From Stagonosporopsis chrysanthemi (lineage: Eukaryota > Ascomycota > Dothideomycetes > Pleosporales > Didymellaceae): a DNA stretch of 64,000 bases. Position numbers and translations under genes: made by a program. The number at the start of each line of letters is the position of its first letter. The stretch's first letter is position 1. Below, one piece after another: positions 23,102 to 33,902 of this stretch. Location: NCBI GenBank assembly GCA_022560025.1, contig JAFISE010000150.1:1-64000 (forward strand), given 5' to 3'. The notes under the pieces are model-generated. The model was not told the DNA's origin, did not search any database, and saw only the letters and a list, made by a program, of their open reading frames with translations.

Positions 23102-24649
23102 ATGAATTGCTCGGCTATCGACTCACGAATCTTCAGAAACCTCTTCGGAACACAAGAAATTCGAGAGGTTTTCGGCGATGAGGCCTACGTTCAGTGTATG
23201 ATTTACGCGGAGGCTGCCCTGGCTCGAGCCGAATCTAAAGTCAGAGCGATCCCAGAGGACGTCGGGAACGAACTCACCCAACATCTAGCCAATGTACAAA
23301 TTGAGTATGCAACCGATCATGTTCTGAATGGAGAATAGGTGCTAATAGATCAAAAGTTACGACAGACTTGCAGCAGAGACAGATATCGTCGGTTATCCAG
23401 TGTTCCCTCTCATCTCCCAACTCGTAGAGCAGGTCCCTGAAAACTTAGCGAAATACATACATTGGGGCGCCACAACACAAGATATCATGGATAATGCATC
23501 TATCTTGCAGATCAGGAAGGGCCTGAATATCGTCAAGAGGCAATTACATGAACTCATCAACCATCTCCGCATACTTTCCGAGAAGTATCGCGACACGTAA
23601 GTCAAGTTCGGATATAAGCATTGACGTTTAGATTGACCTACTTCAGACCCATGGCCGGACGCACACATCTCCAACATGCACTTCCATGCACCTTCGGCTA
23701 CAAGTGCGCTGTCTACCTCTCAGGCCTGGTTCGACATGCAGAGCGGCTATCGGAGATAGAACAGCGCTGCCTCCTTGTACAATTCGGCGGAGCTGCCGGG
23801 ACCCTCGCATCTCTCGGCAACGACGATACCGGTCTGCGCGTACGAGCGCAACTTGCCATTGAGCTGGGCCTGCATAATCCACCCATCACCTGGCACGTAG
23901 TGCGTGACAACATTGCCGAAATACTCAATTTCCTCGCTCTCGTGGGCGGGTCGCTCGGCAAGATCGCATTTGATATCATCGTCATGTCGTCGAATGAGCT
24001 GGGCGAGGTTTCGGAACCGTTCGTGCCTCACCGAGGTGCAAGCTCGACCATGCCGCAGAAGCGCAACCCGATCTCAAGCGAGGTTGTGCTCGCTGCATCG
24101 AAGCTGCTGCGGGCCAATGCCAGCTTGGGGCTCGACGCTATGGTTGTGGACTTTGAGCGTGCATCTGGCCCTTGGCATCTCGAATGGGTGGCGATTCCAG
24201 AAGCATTCGTTCTGGCCGTGGGCTCCCTGCATCAGACGAACTTCGCCCTGAGTGGTCTTGTCGTCAACACAGACTCGATGTACCAAGTGCTCTGCTCCAC
24301 GAAGGGTCTGATCGTAGGCGAGGCGGTGATGATGGGCCTTGCCCCTTTCATCGGAAGACAGCCGGCGCACGACGTTGTATACGAGGCCTGCAAGGCAGCG
24401 ATCGAGGAGTCTAAGCCACTGCTGGACGTGTTGGCGAGTAACAGTGACGTCACCGCGAAGGTCTCTAAAGAGCAGCTGGAGCGCTTCTGCGATCCCCTCA
24501 ACTACCTGGGCGCGAGTCAGGCAATGGTCGACGATATGCTGAGGATATCTGCTTTTTGGTCGGTGCAAACACGATGGGGTCGCAAGGGGGTTCATGGCAT
24601 ACTCACGCCACCAGCTGATCAGAGCATAGCTGGACTGGTGAGCGTGTAG
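23102..24649 (+). CDS. Fumarase/aspartase superfamily lyase, 3-carboxymuconate-cycloisomerase-like
   Basis: Exons 23102-23304, 23366-23596 and 23647-24649 (introns 61 and 50 bases) give 478 residues. The superfamily signature SSTMPQKRNP lies at residues 277-286. Other conserved blocks are YIHWGATTQDIMDN, PMAGRTHLQHA and QFGGAAGT. In adenylosuccinate lyase and PcaB-type cycloisomerase these form the shared active site at subunit interfaces; SS is the mobile loop with the catalytic Ser. The FGGAAGT stretch and TxGRTH wording resemble the PcaB branch more than adenylosuccinate lyase. Intron 2 acceptor TACTTCAG restores DTPMAGRTH; an earlier AG does not. The gene is divergent from a Zn2Cys6 regulator and convergent with the LysM gene. 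True substrate could be another dicarboxylate. Confidence 0.85.
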
Positions 24650-24720
24650 ATTCGATGAAGACTTGCTTCGATAGCATTGTGGCACACATTACGATTAAGT
24701 ATTCTATATATCCAACCACC

Positions 24721-25250
24721 TTACCTCAGCTCAGTGACCTCCTCAGTATATCTTTCTTCAGTCCCGCCGGTGGATGTAGGTTTTGGACACACATACTCCC
24801 CCTTTTGTGGATCAAAAGTACAGATTGGAGGGTCACACACGTACTCGCCCTTTTCTGGGTCAAATGTGCATATGGGCGGCTCGGCAGCCGTTGCATCAGG
24901 TGATGTCGCACTCGCTACTCACATCAACATCTCAGCGGTCGTCAAGAGGTCGGGATGTTTTACTTACGTCTCGGGGTCTTCTCAATCTTCACCACGCAAT
25001 ATTTGACACCCGGCTGGAGCACGCAGTCACCGGCGCTCAGATTCGGGTTCCAGCGCATCAGCTGGTCGACGTTCACGTTGAATTTGTTGGCTACGGCCGC
25101 GCAGCTGAACGTTGACTGCCACTTTGGTGCCTCGTGTGGCTGTGGCTGCGCGATGAGCGCAGGCAGGTGGTGAGTAAAGTACTGGGTGCACCCTGATACA
25201 GGACTCGCGGTGAGAGACGTATCGACCAGCATCTCGGGAATGCGAGCCAT
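24721..25250 (-). CDS. LysM-domain protein with duplicated Cys tail
   Basis: Two exons (25250-24968 and 24914-24721) give 158 residues. The LysM motif covers about 45-91: FSCAAVANKFNVNVDQLMRW, NPNLS, then CVLQPGVKYCVV, which matches the fungal LysM consensus for chitin binding. The second exon encodes two tandem copies of PPICTFDPxKGEYVC followed by a charged tail. Secreted fungal LysM proteins bind chitin fragments and protect hyphae or hide them from plant receptors. Here no signal peptide is seen at MARIPEML, so an upstream exon may be missing from my model, or the gene has lost its secretion signal. Another frame is open upstream to about 25425 but does not look like a leader. The frame closes exactly across the intron. 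Confidence 0.65.
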
Positions 25251-25468
25251 ATTGTGAGAAGTCTTGTTTCTCCGACTTCAGACGCGTTGTGGTGTTAGCA
25301 GGATGGCCGTGGCTGAGCAGCAGCTCGGGGTTAAGGAGTAGCTCCATGCTCGAGCCAGTCCGGATCGGGCCGAGCGACCTCATTGTCTCTCGGGATAGCA
25401 AATCTCTCTCTTCTGTCACGAACATTTGTGTGTCACTTCAATAGAGCTATTCGAAAAGATCATCTTGC

Positions 25469-26341
25469 ATGGAGACTCTTGTTACACCACAAATAGATTG
25501 GGCGAGCACTGGGAATGCCATCGAGCGTAGACAGCGCCAGAACCGCATCAACCAGCGCGCACAACGTACGCACAACACTATCCAAGCTCCGTCGATACAG
25601 CACTAAACCAGCCCAGGAGAACGTCGCCGTGCACGTGACAGTACACCCAACACATCAGCCACAGACACCATATCCAGCGACCAAGTCACCGAAGCACTAT
25701 TAGCAAGACTGTCATCCACCCACTGCTTCACCAACATCCACATCCTCGGCCCCCACGCCCCGGCCTCCATCCACCTCCTCTCTCTTCTTGAAAACGCAGT
25801 GCGCACAGCCTACGCCGCCCGCTCACCGCGCACAGACATCCTGCTCGGCCTCACGCAGCTCAACGTCTACCGCGCGCTAGTCGTGAATATCGAGGTGCTG
25901 GGCCTGACCGCGAGTGAGCTGCACGAGGACGCACTGTCCTCCTTTTCCATGTCGTACACGTACCACCCCAGACTAAACGGGCTGCCAGCGCCGCTCCGGC
26001 CGACGCGGATTCAGCGCGAGGTGCCGCATCATCCGTGGCTTGATCTCTTGCCTGATGCGGTGTTCCGCGATAATTTGATCTTGCTGGATGCTGCGGGGCT
26101 GTTGGATGAGAATCAGTGCTGTCTAGACATGTGTGGCCGCCAGGGGGTGGTTGTTTGGAGAGACCCCTGGGACAATACTGGTTGGGAGGTGACGCCTGCT
26201 TTTCTCGAGAAATGGAGATTGGCACTCACGGGGTGCCGAGCCTTGTTCCGGTCGACGAATTATTGGCGGGAGAAGAGGGGCGAAAAGACGATTGCCTGGG
26301 AAGAGTGGACTGATGGAAAGGCGAAGATGGGAGCTAAGTAG
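25469..26341 (+). CDS. bZIP-type regulator with DUF3425-like body
   Basis: Exons 25469-25565 and 25617-26341, intron 50 bases with CACTAAAC branch site, give 273 residues. The basic region is split by the intron: ERRQRQNRINQRAQ then RERRRAR, close to the AP-1-like NxxAQRxxR DNA-contact pattern. The rest (ENAVRTAYAARSPRTDIL, VYRALVVNIEVLGL, HPWLDLLPDAVFRDNL, CGRQGVVVWRDPWD) is the DUF3425 body found in many fungal bZIP-like proteins; there it ends in a WxP-type segment such as WEVTPAFLEKW. Leucine heptads after the basic region are weak, as usual in this family. The acceptor GCCCAG was chosen because it alone continues the basic region in frame. Role unknown; regulators of secondary metabolism or stress are common in the family. 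Confidence 0.8.
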
Positions 26342-26963
26342 GGAGTTTCCGGCCCATCACCTACTAAAAAGATCACAAAAGCATCACGTGGGATGGCAAC
26401 AGAGAACATGCAGATCAAGTGGATAGAAGACGGCAGTATTGCTTTCTCGATTACACGACTAGTCGGCACAAGTGCGACATGCTCAAAAGGCGACTACGAC
26501 CATAGGACCACTGAAGCCAGCTAAGTGAGTCCAGCAACAAAACGCGCGTGGACGGACTAAGCTAGATACGAGACAAAGGAAGACAAGAGAAAGTGCAAAG
26601 CAAAGACAGAAACCCGCGCCTAGTGATGGAGAGTGCTCGCAAGAGAGTAGTAAGGAAAGCTAAGAGATATTTCGGATTTCGGTCGGGACTACCGGTAGAG
26701 TTCGCAAGGAAAAGAGGCAATCGAGAAAGGAAAATGTCGAGTCGGAACATTATGTCCTTCGCTGGGGTTCTCCTTTCCCACGCTTCTTCTTTCTCTAACT
26801 GGTTGTAAATGCTCGCTAAGACAGAAAAGGACAAACCCGTCGTAACCAGAAACGGAACTTGAGCCAACGGTCAACTCGTAAATGCTGTGTGCTCCGATTC
26901 CCAAGTGCTGAGGTTGGAAGGTATTCGCCAAGACGCCATGTCCAAGAAGTGGATGCATAATCA
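26342..26963. other. Intergenic region between convergent genes
   Basis: 622 bases between two 3' ends. No gene seen; untranslated regions are likely. Confidence 0.6.
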
Positions 26964-29192
26964 TTAGAAGAAATGTGTGTGAGGCTTCGACAGCTCATGG
27001 ACTTCCATCTCCTTTGAAATTATTAGCGCGCGTTCAACACACAGTGTATAAAGAGAACATACCATTTTGAAGGAGTTGAGCTCCTCCTTGATCTGCTGCG
27101 CAAGCATAGGTGTGAGCCTGTTGCATGTTGCAATGTCTCCTCGGCGGTCGTAGTCGTGAGGTGACCATGCATCGTGGAACTGAATACGGGGGCTGAAACT
27201 GATATTCCTAGGGCCGGCTGGTGTGACCGGAAGGCTTCTCGTGCTTCCATTCGTGATCTTCGGGGGTTTCGTGAAGTAGTCGTCGCTGTTGGCCTTGCCC
27301 TTGTCGTGGGTGGGAGTGATAGGTGCGTTGAGGGCGAACGTTGCGTTTGGTGCATCGAGAGGGCGGATAGTAGGTGACCCAGAATCCGAGTTGGTTCCGT
27401 TGCCTAAAAGACTATCAATCACAAATCCAAAGGAAGGAGTAGATTGCAACTTACGCTTCAAGATGCCCTTCTTCATGTTCGAAAGGATCTCTGCACGCTC
27501 ACGTTCGCCACCAATAATGCTCTTGCGTGCCAGGTCACCGGCAGATGAGCCATCAGCATTGACAATCTCTGCAGTGCGGCCTGCATCAATCGAGTTACGC
27601 TCGAGTCTGGGGTATCCGGTCCCTCCACGTGCCTGGTCATGGGCGTTTGCGTTAACATTGACCTTCTGGCGCTCTGCTTCGACTGAGACCATCGATACTT
27701 GCCCAACGCTGGGTCTAGAGATGGGTCCGTCTGCAGCCGGTACTCCGATCACAGATTTCGGTCGGAAGAGTCCTTTGATGGATCTGGAGCCCTTCTTCAT
27801 TCCACTACCCATCTTGCGCAGCATAATAGAGGCAGACGAGGCAGCTGACTGAATAGACAAGTTATCATTGGAGCCCAATCCGCCTTGTCCAGAGTAGATG
27901 CCAGCACCAATGCCAGCAGCCTCCTGCTTAGCAATGATGGCAGCTTGCTCCGCATCCTCATCGGTCTGGAACTTGTCTTTTCTCAGTCTTGCGCGTTCGG
28001 ACGCAACAGCATTTTCCGCCGATGCACGACGCAGCTCCGCAGCGCTGCCGAACGAGAATGCCCTCCTGAGACGTGACTTCATGCCCCTGTCTTTCTCGTT
28101 CACCGCTGCGAGGTGCTTCATTGCTTCACTGCCGATCTTCTTATTCGCGGCCGACTCAGGCGGAGACATAGGCTGCGATAGAGGAGATGGTGCAGTTCGA
28201 CGTAGAGGCTCCGCAGTCTTGGTAGCGGTACTCCCGGTTGACGATGCGGCGGTAGCTACATTTGGCCCCCTCGCTGAGGTACTCGATTGTATGCTGCCGG
28301 CGCTGCCCTGTCTTTGATGGCTGTGGCTTGAGGCCGGCCGGCTGCCAGGCCGACCTGAATTAGATCCAGGACGCCCCGTGCTGGGAGCCGCAGGTTGCAC
28401 CGGGGCAGGCCCAGCAGGAGTGGAGCTTTGTGGCTGCCCATTGCCTTCAACACCAGCAAAGCTGCGACGCCTGTAGCGTTTTGCCGAATCTTGCGTGCCA
28501 ACTTGCACAAGAGTGTTATCGGCGCTGTTAGTCCGATTGTGGCCAGGTCTGCCGGTCGGCGTCAGGTCGTTGTCCCCAAGTGATGTGTCGTGGGTCGAAT
28601 TTGTGGGCGTGCTCGCAATCGACGAACGCTGGGTCGCTGTGGGTGTGGAGCCACCTGTCGATATGCTAGCAGACGAGTCTGTCCTTGCAGCAGCTCGCCT
28701 GTAGCGGCCTGGTGAGGCTTTCACCGGAGCGTCATCGAAGGAGAGAGAGAGATCAGGGATGGCGGACGAGAGTGTGATGCCGGTGAAATCCCCGATTGGC
28801 TTGATGTCGTTGTCATCCTTGGAGGCATGCGCAATGGAGCGACTGGATGAGCCTGATGTCGAGACGGTCGAGTCGGAGGAGGAAGAGGGGTGAGATGGAT
28901 GGCCAAGCCGGGCTTGCTGTCGGACAGGGAGCTGCTGTTGTGCAGCCGGCTGGGCTGGTGACGACACTGAGCGGTTGTCCTGCCGCAGCTGGGGCGTGCT
29001 GGAGAATGCATACGGTGCTATTGGTGCGGAGGTGCCCCTGTACCCTGTGCCTGCGGTCTGCCCACTGTAGTTTCGCTGCACGGGCTGGCGCTGCTGGTGG
29101 GGTTGCGACGGCGCATTCTGGTAGGTATCGGGAGAATATGGCATTGTAATGGGGGAGGTCGTCTGGGAGATTGGCGCAAGTACCTGAGCCAT
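26964..29192 (-). CDS. BNI4-like bud-neck/septum scaffold protein
   Basis: Three exons (29192-27455, 27403-27063, 27011-26964) give 708 residues. Most is disordered, rich in Ser, Pro, Gln and Thr. The conserved C-terminus carries RIQF (a candidate RVxF-type PP1 docking motif), then YDRRGDIATCNRLTPMLAQ, IKEELNSFK, MEMEVHE and the terminal THFF. This end is shared with yeast Bni4 and relatives, which tether the PP1 phosphatase and chitin synthase at the bud neck. A role at septa or growth sites is therefore likely. Both introns are 51 bases, a multiple of three, and stop-free, so unspliced RNA stays in frame. The start MAQVLAPISQ is preferred; MPYSPDTY at 29144 is an alternative. The frame is open to 29684 but there encodes low-complexity Pro/Ser sequence over a tandem repeat. 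Confidence 0.75.
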   Translation of the reverse strand: MAQVLAPISQTTSPITMPYSPDTYQNAPSQPHQQRQPVQRNYSGQTAGTGYRGTSAPIAPYAFSSTPQLRQDNRSVSSPAQPAAQQQLPVRQQARLGHPSHPSSSSDSTVSTSGSSSRSIAHASKDDNDIKPIGDFTGITLSSAIPDLSLSFDDAPVKASPGRYRRAAARTDSSASISTGGSTPTATQRSSIASTPTNSTHDTSLGDNDLTPTGRPGHNRTNSADNTLVQVGTQDSAKRYRRRSFAGVEGNGQPQSSTPAGPAPVQPAAPSTGRPGSNSGRPGSRPASSHSHQRQGSAGSIQSSTSARGPNVATAASSTGSTATKTAEPLRRTAPSPLSQPMSPPESAANKKIGSEAMKHLAAVNEKDRGMKSRLRRAFSFGSAAELRRASAENAVASERARLRKDKFQTDEDAEQAAIIAKQEAAGIGAGIYSGQGGLGSNDNLSIQSAASSASIMLRKMGSGMKKGSRSIKGLFRPKSVIGVPAADGPISRPSVGQVSMVSVEAERQKVNVNANAHDQARGGTGYPRLERNSIDAGRTAEIVNADGSSAGDLARKSIIGGERERAEILSNMKKGILKRKLQSTPSFGFVIDSLLGNGTNSDSGSPTIRPLDAPNATFALNAPITPTHDKGKANSDDYFTKPPKITNGSTRSLPVTPAGPRNISFSPRIQFHDAWSPHDYDRRGDIATCNRLTPMLAQQIKEELNSFKMVCSLYTLCVERALIISKEMEVHELSKPHTHFF

Positions 29193-29432
29193 AGGGAGCT
29201 TGTTGCAGTTGGACTGTCGAGACTCGAGCGACGTCGGCGGGTGGGTGCTGCCGGCGACGGGGCCGACGTGAGCAGAAAGGCCGAAACCTACAGCGAGCGA
29301 CAGCGTTAGCAGCGATTCTCTAGTCAGGTGACGCCTTGGCTCGATGCACGATGGAAACAAATGGGGGCCAAGGCCGGGGCACGCGATGAAGGGAGGCGGC
29401 GACACGGCAGCGGCTCCTGGAGCGTGCGGCCG

Positions 29433-29481
29433 CGGGCGTGACGGGCGTGACGGGCGTGACGGGCGTGACGGGCGTGGCGGG
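29433..29481. repeat. Tandem 9-bp repeat (CGGGCGTGA, about 5.4 copies)
   Basis: Four exact copies of CGGGCGTGA start at 29433, 29442, 29451 and 29460, then one copy with A to G and a partial copy. It lies about 240 bases upstream of the BNI4-like start, probably in its 5' leader. Confidence 0.85.
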
Positions 29482-29888
29482 CGGTGTGGAGAGCAATACC
29501 TGGGACAAAGGAAAGCAGAAAAGCTAGTAACACAGAGAAGAGAAGGCAACGACGGCGGGCGGGCGCGGAGAGGCTGTCGTGGGTGCGACGGAGATGGCAG
29601 TGTACCAAGCCTCCCGAGACGGTGTTCAAGCGTGCATTGGACGGGCACTCGAGTCGTGGGCGCGGCGAACGACAGACGGGTCAAGAAGCAAGCAGAAATG
29701 AAAGAAATATCGAAGGTGAATGCGCAGAGCGAAGAGTTGGTGAATTGAGAAGAAGGGGGTTGCTAGTCTCAGAAGCCACCCGGGCCCGTGCCCTATGGGC
29801 CACTTCGATATGTCCTCGCGCGCTCACGCCAACCATGATTGCATGCCCGCGGTACACGGTACGCGCAGCGAGCCCGCGCTGCCATGTC

Positions 29889-29928
29889 CATGTTCATGTT
29901 CCTGTTCCTGTTCACGTTCACGCTCATG
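29889..29928. repeat. Imperfect 6-bp repeat (TTCCTG/TTCACG)
   Basis: The motifs TGTTCA, TGTTCC and CGTTCA repeat about six times in a row. This is a degenerate hexamer microsatellite in non-coding GC-rich DNA. Confidence 0.6.
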
Positions 29929-32900
29929 CGCCGGCAAGGCCAGACGGGTGCTGTGCCTGCGGTGCCTGCGTGCGCGCAGACACGCCCTGCCCGGCGCCGC
30001 CGCGCTGTCCCTATTCTCCGGCCTGCCTGGCAACGAGGGGGGACGAGCTGCGAGCTACGAGTTGCGAGGCTGCACCCATTCGATGGCGCACTGCAATCGC
30101 GCCGATCGCCGAGGCGTCTGTCCGAGGCCTCTACATAAGCTCCTCCTGGAACCGCAGAGAACCGCCACGGCCGCCATGCATCCTTCAGTAGTGCAGCGTC
30201 CTTGAACAATATGTAGTCCCCCGTCGCCGGCCCTGGCCTATAGCGTGCTCGAGCGCGCCTGGTGTTGCGCTGCGCGAGCACCATCCCTACACCTCCATCC
30301 TCTTCATGGCAATGCCCGCCGCGGCCAGGTTCTGCGGCCACGCCAGAGCTCGTCTCGCTGCCGTGCGGAGCGCAATCCGCTGGCGGCCGGGCACGGCAGA
30401 GGTTCGCTGCTCTCGCCAGCTACTGTACGAGCTTCGAGTGCATTCCGGGCGTGCGCTTGCGTCGCCTCGGAAGCAGCATGCCCGGAAGCAGCCTTGGCCC
30501 AGGGTCTACTGTGTACTGTGCAATTGTACGTACAGTATGCAGCCAGCACCAAGAGCGCCTGCCATCAGCCATCGATTTTGTGCGTGTCGTGTGTTTATCT
30601 GATCTTCTGTGCGCGGTTGCCTTTCCAGAACCGGCCTTGACTTGAGTGACGCCAGTGAAGCCAGCCAAAAATACATTGCTCGACCCCCTTTAGCCTCGAC
30701 TGATACGAGCAGTATCCAGTGACACAGCGACAGCACGAGGCAGGCACCCAACGAGAGCCAGCAGACCAGCTGCAGGCCGCGTCGTGAGGGTCCACTGCTG
30801 CAGCATCCACGCGGCTGAGCGTTTGCAGCAGATGGTCAGCGCAGGCGGTGGGAGAGCTGCACGCTGCGAACGAGACGGCGCAAAAGCCCGCGCAGCTCCA
30901 ACCGTCCCTCCTGTGTAAGCCCAAGGATTGTGACAGGGGTGTGGCTGCTGCAATGCATCGATAAGGCCCTGACGCCGCCGCGTGAAGAGCAGACCCGCGC
31001 ATTCAGACCTCACCGACAATGTATGTACCCCGCTTCGTGAACTGGGCCGCTGCTCTCATTCATGGTTCAATCTGCGGATGATATAACCTCATCGCGGCTC
31101 GCTCTCCCGGCGTGCATGCAGCTTATCGAGAAGAGCCATCATGACACGGCAGAATCAGGGTCTGGCACCGAAATCGCTGCACGTCTTGCAGACCCGTCAA
31201 CTGCTCGCGTCTGGCGGGGATAAACAATACGGCGCTCGCTAACGCGTGGGGAAGCCGCCCGCGTCCACGTCCAGGGAGATGAGATCGTGTTTGATGTGCA
31301 TCGCTATTATCTTGTTAGATTGAGAGGCTCGCTTGTCCATACAGCTGCTGGCGAGCCGCTGCGTGCTACCTTGTGGCCTGATCCTGATAATCACAGCGTA
31401 CCCCAAGAAGTGGGTTCTCATTCAGTCCGTCTCCACAGTTTCAGTGCAAGGTCTGGGATGACGCGACTACCACGGCTAATTTTGGGCTGTCGCTCGCCAC
31501 TGACCCGCTCCTGCCGTTCTTGGCCACGGCGAGAAATGTCGTCCGCCTCACGTTTTCAAGCTCGACAAGACTTCGTCGCTCGCTCTATTCTACAATGCTA
31601 TCTAGTTCCGCGCTGCCCCAATGATCACCGTACTGCGAGCTGAAAACGTCACTTTCACTATGTTCCTGCTCGCAGCCTCTTCGTGTTATTTACTGCTTAC
31701 GTTAGAGGTCCTCGCGTACCCAGACAGCCGGGACACGTTGAGCCGGAAAGAGCAACCGTGAGCTTCCACCTCGCCGTTTTCATGTTGACATACAAGTGCA
31801 GGACCGGCTGGGTCGTTTTTCATTACTCTTCTGATCGTATTTACCATGTGCGCTCATCCACTGGTAATTTTCGCGTACCACCAATCGGATTGCTGGCTCC
31901 AGAGCCTCCAGAGGCTCACTTGCAGGTCCAGAGGGTTGGGAGAACACCATCGTCTTCATCTAGTCTGCCGCGGAGTGCAAATGGCTTTAATGCACCTGCT
32001 GGGCCCAATGATAGCTCTGCTCCACTGCTAGGTCAAATCACTTGGCCAACAGCATCACAGTGCTTACTGCGCGCTATTGTGAGGTATGACTTGACGCGTA
32101 CGTCTTGCTAGTTACCGTACAAACGCAGAGAACGCTACAGGCCGGATCAGCATGGCTCCCCACCTGGACACATGGCTTCTTTTTACGTACTTTGAGTATT
32201 TCGATTTTTTCCGCATTGGGTAGTGCGCGATAGCTTCAACCTCAACACGATGATACCCCGCTTCAAACCCTACATTCCTCCACATTGTCGACAACTTTCC
32301 ACCGACGGCGACACGCTTTCAGCTGCCTTTGTGGGTCTCTCGCCTGATCTTGCGAGTTCTGATCGCGATCTTTTGCCCAACATTTCACAAATGAGACACG
32401 ACGCTTGCTGTCAGCCGTCACCCCACCAGCAAGTCCGTCTTGGAGTTAACCAATCGCCGCTTTACGTGCGCTTTTGCCACGCAATGAATACTCGGCGAGC
32501 CCGTCCAACAGTGCACACAGCTAGTGGCTGTCGAATAGCATGCCAGCTCCGGGCGAAAATACAGCCAATCTGAGGGTTGAGACTTACAAAATTCATTGCT
32601 GAGGCTCCAGGCTTGATCGACGGGCCCTCGGTCTAGCGACCGCCACCTGCGGGATCTCAAGATACAAGCGCAGATGGGTGCCGTGGGCCTGGAATAATTG
32701 CATATGCGGAGTCTCTCCGTACAACGGGTGCCGTTCAGTGTCCTTGCTCTTCCGCGACTACTGCAGCTCGCTCGATTGTGGGCGTTTCAAACTTCTCAAC
32801 GTCGAAGCAGGTCTTCAAATCTGGATGAGTGGAGATAGTTTGCAGATTTTGTTTATCCAATTAACGACATGGGCTGGCGCCGCGGAGACTTCCAGCCACA

Positions 32901-33816
32901 GTTTCTTGAGGGGCAGCTGTTACGCCTGAGGTCATTATTCTCGACTCCCAGAAGAGTGACAAGGTCGGAACGCCGGCAATTCAATTTGAGTTACAGGTCA
33001 ACAAATCTGCACTTCGAATCTGTAGTTATCCGAGGCACTCTTCTCATTAGTGCGATCTCACAATGCTTCACAGGGTGAGACTTCCTCACGCCCACAGTTG
33101 TCCAAGACATTCTGCAGTGAACTCCCCCACCAAACCCCGCCAAAGTGGTCGATCGAGCAAATTCCGGGGAGTCTCGACCCTGACGCATCCTGACGCTTAC
33201 TTGCATCACAGCATCATGACGCCAACACACCGCTCCTTGTGCATCTCAATCTCCCTCGCTCCTACCAGGTTGCACTCTTCTTGTGACTCGTTCGCAACCG
33301 TTGTACGCTGACGTCACGGCCGCTGGCTACGCAAGCCACGTAAGCCGTTAGTGCCAAAGCTAAACCATCGCGGTGCACACAGGTACCCGGACCCACAGGT
33401 CTCAGCGTCTTGACTTTGGTACGACCGTTTCAAATCACAAAACGGTCGGCGATCGACAGAGGCCTGAGGATAGAGACGGGTGTCGAGTCGCAATTTCCGT
33501 AAGCGTATCATCAACAAACCGACGTGTAGCCATACAGATACGTTCCGAGGAACGGGGCGAGAGTCGCGCAGTGACGACATGCTGTCGATTGTCATTTGGA
33601 GTCGCGTGCCATGTGTTCTGCTGTTATTGCAAGGGAGCACGGAAGCATGCAAAATGACTGGCCACAAAAATGATGATGATGGGCGACAAGCAATCCACGC
33701 GCCGTACCGTTGTTCCCTTCCGTGTGTGCAGCAGTACACTCAACACCCTGAGTACTCTCGGCTGCGCTTCCATCCAATCGGCAACGCTCGATGATGCACT
33801 GGATACAGCAAAAAAG

Positions 33817-33902
33817 CGATGTCCGCAGGGCTCGAACCTACAACCTTTGGCGAGCTTCAGCAAGGACCGAAAACCAACGCGCTACCATTGCGCCAGGACA
33901 CC
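33817..33902 (-). tRNA. tRNA-Arg (anticodon TCG), with a 14-base intron
   Basis: On the minus strand GGTGTCC (5' end at 33902) pairs with GGACATC. The D arm is GCGC-AATGGTA-GCGC. The anticodon stem TTGGT/GCCAA encloses TT-TCG-G, then a 14-base intron, then C. The variable loop is AGGTT and the T arm GTAGG-TTCGAGC-CCTGC. All stems pair, with GU pairs only. The intron sits one base after the anticodon, the standard place. Anticodon TCG reads CGA codons (Arg). Confidence 0.8.

Larger units (their letters stand above)
29193..33816. other. Gene-poor intergenic region, 4.6 kb
   Basis: The first 1.5 kb is GC-rich and includes tandem repeats; the rest has ordinary composition. Many short overlapping frames exist on both strands but none shows a recognisable motif, splice-linked partner or consistent codon use. 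The part next to 29192 is the promoter and 5' leader of the BNI4-like gene. No transposon protein is visible. Confidence 0.5.

Noticed and set aside
29484..30191. A 235-codon plus-strand frame in the GC-rich area
   Set aside because: It covers tandem repeats and has Arg/Ala/Cys-rich chance composition; overlapping frames on both strands are of similar length.
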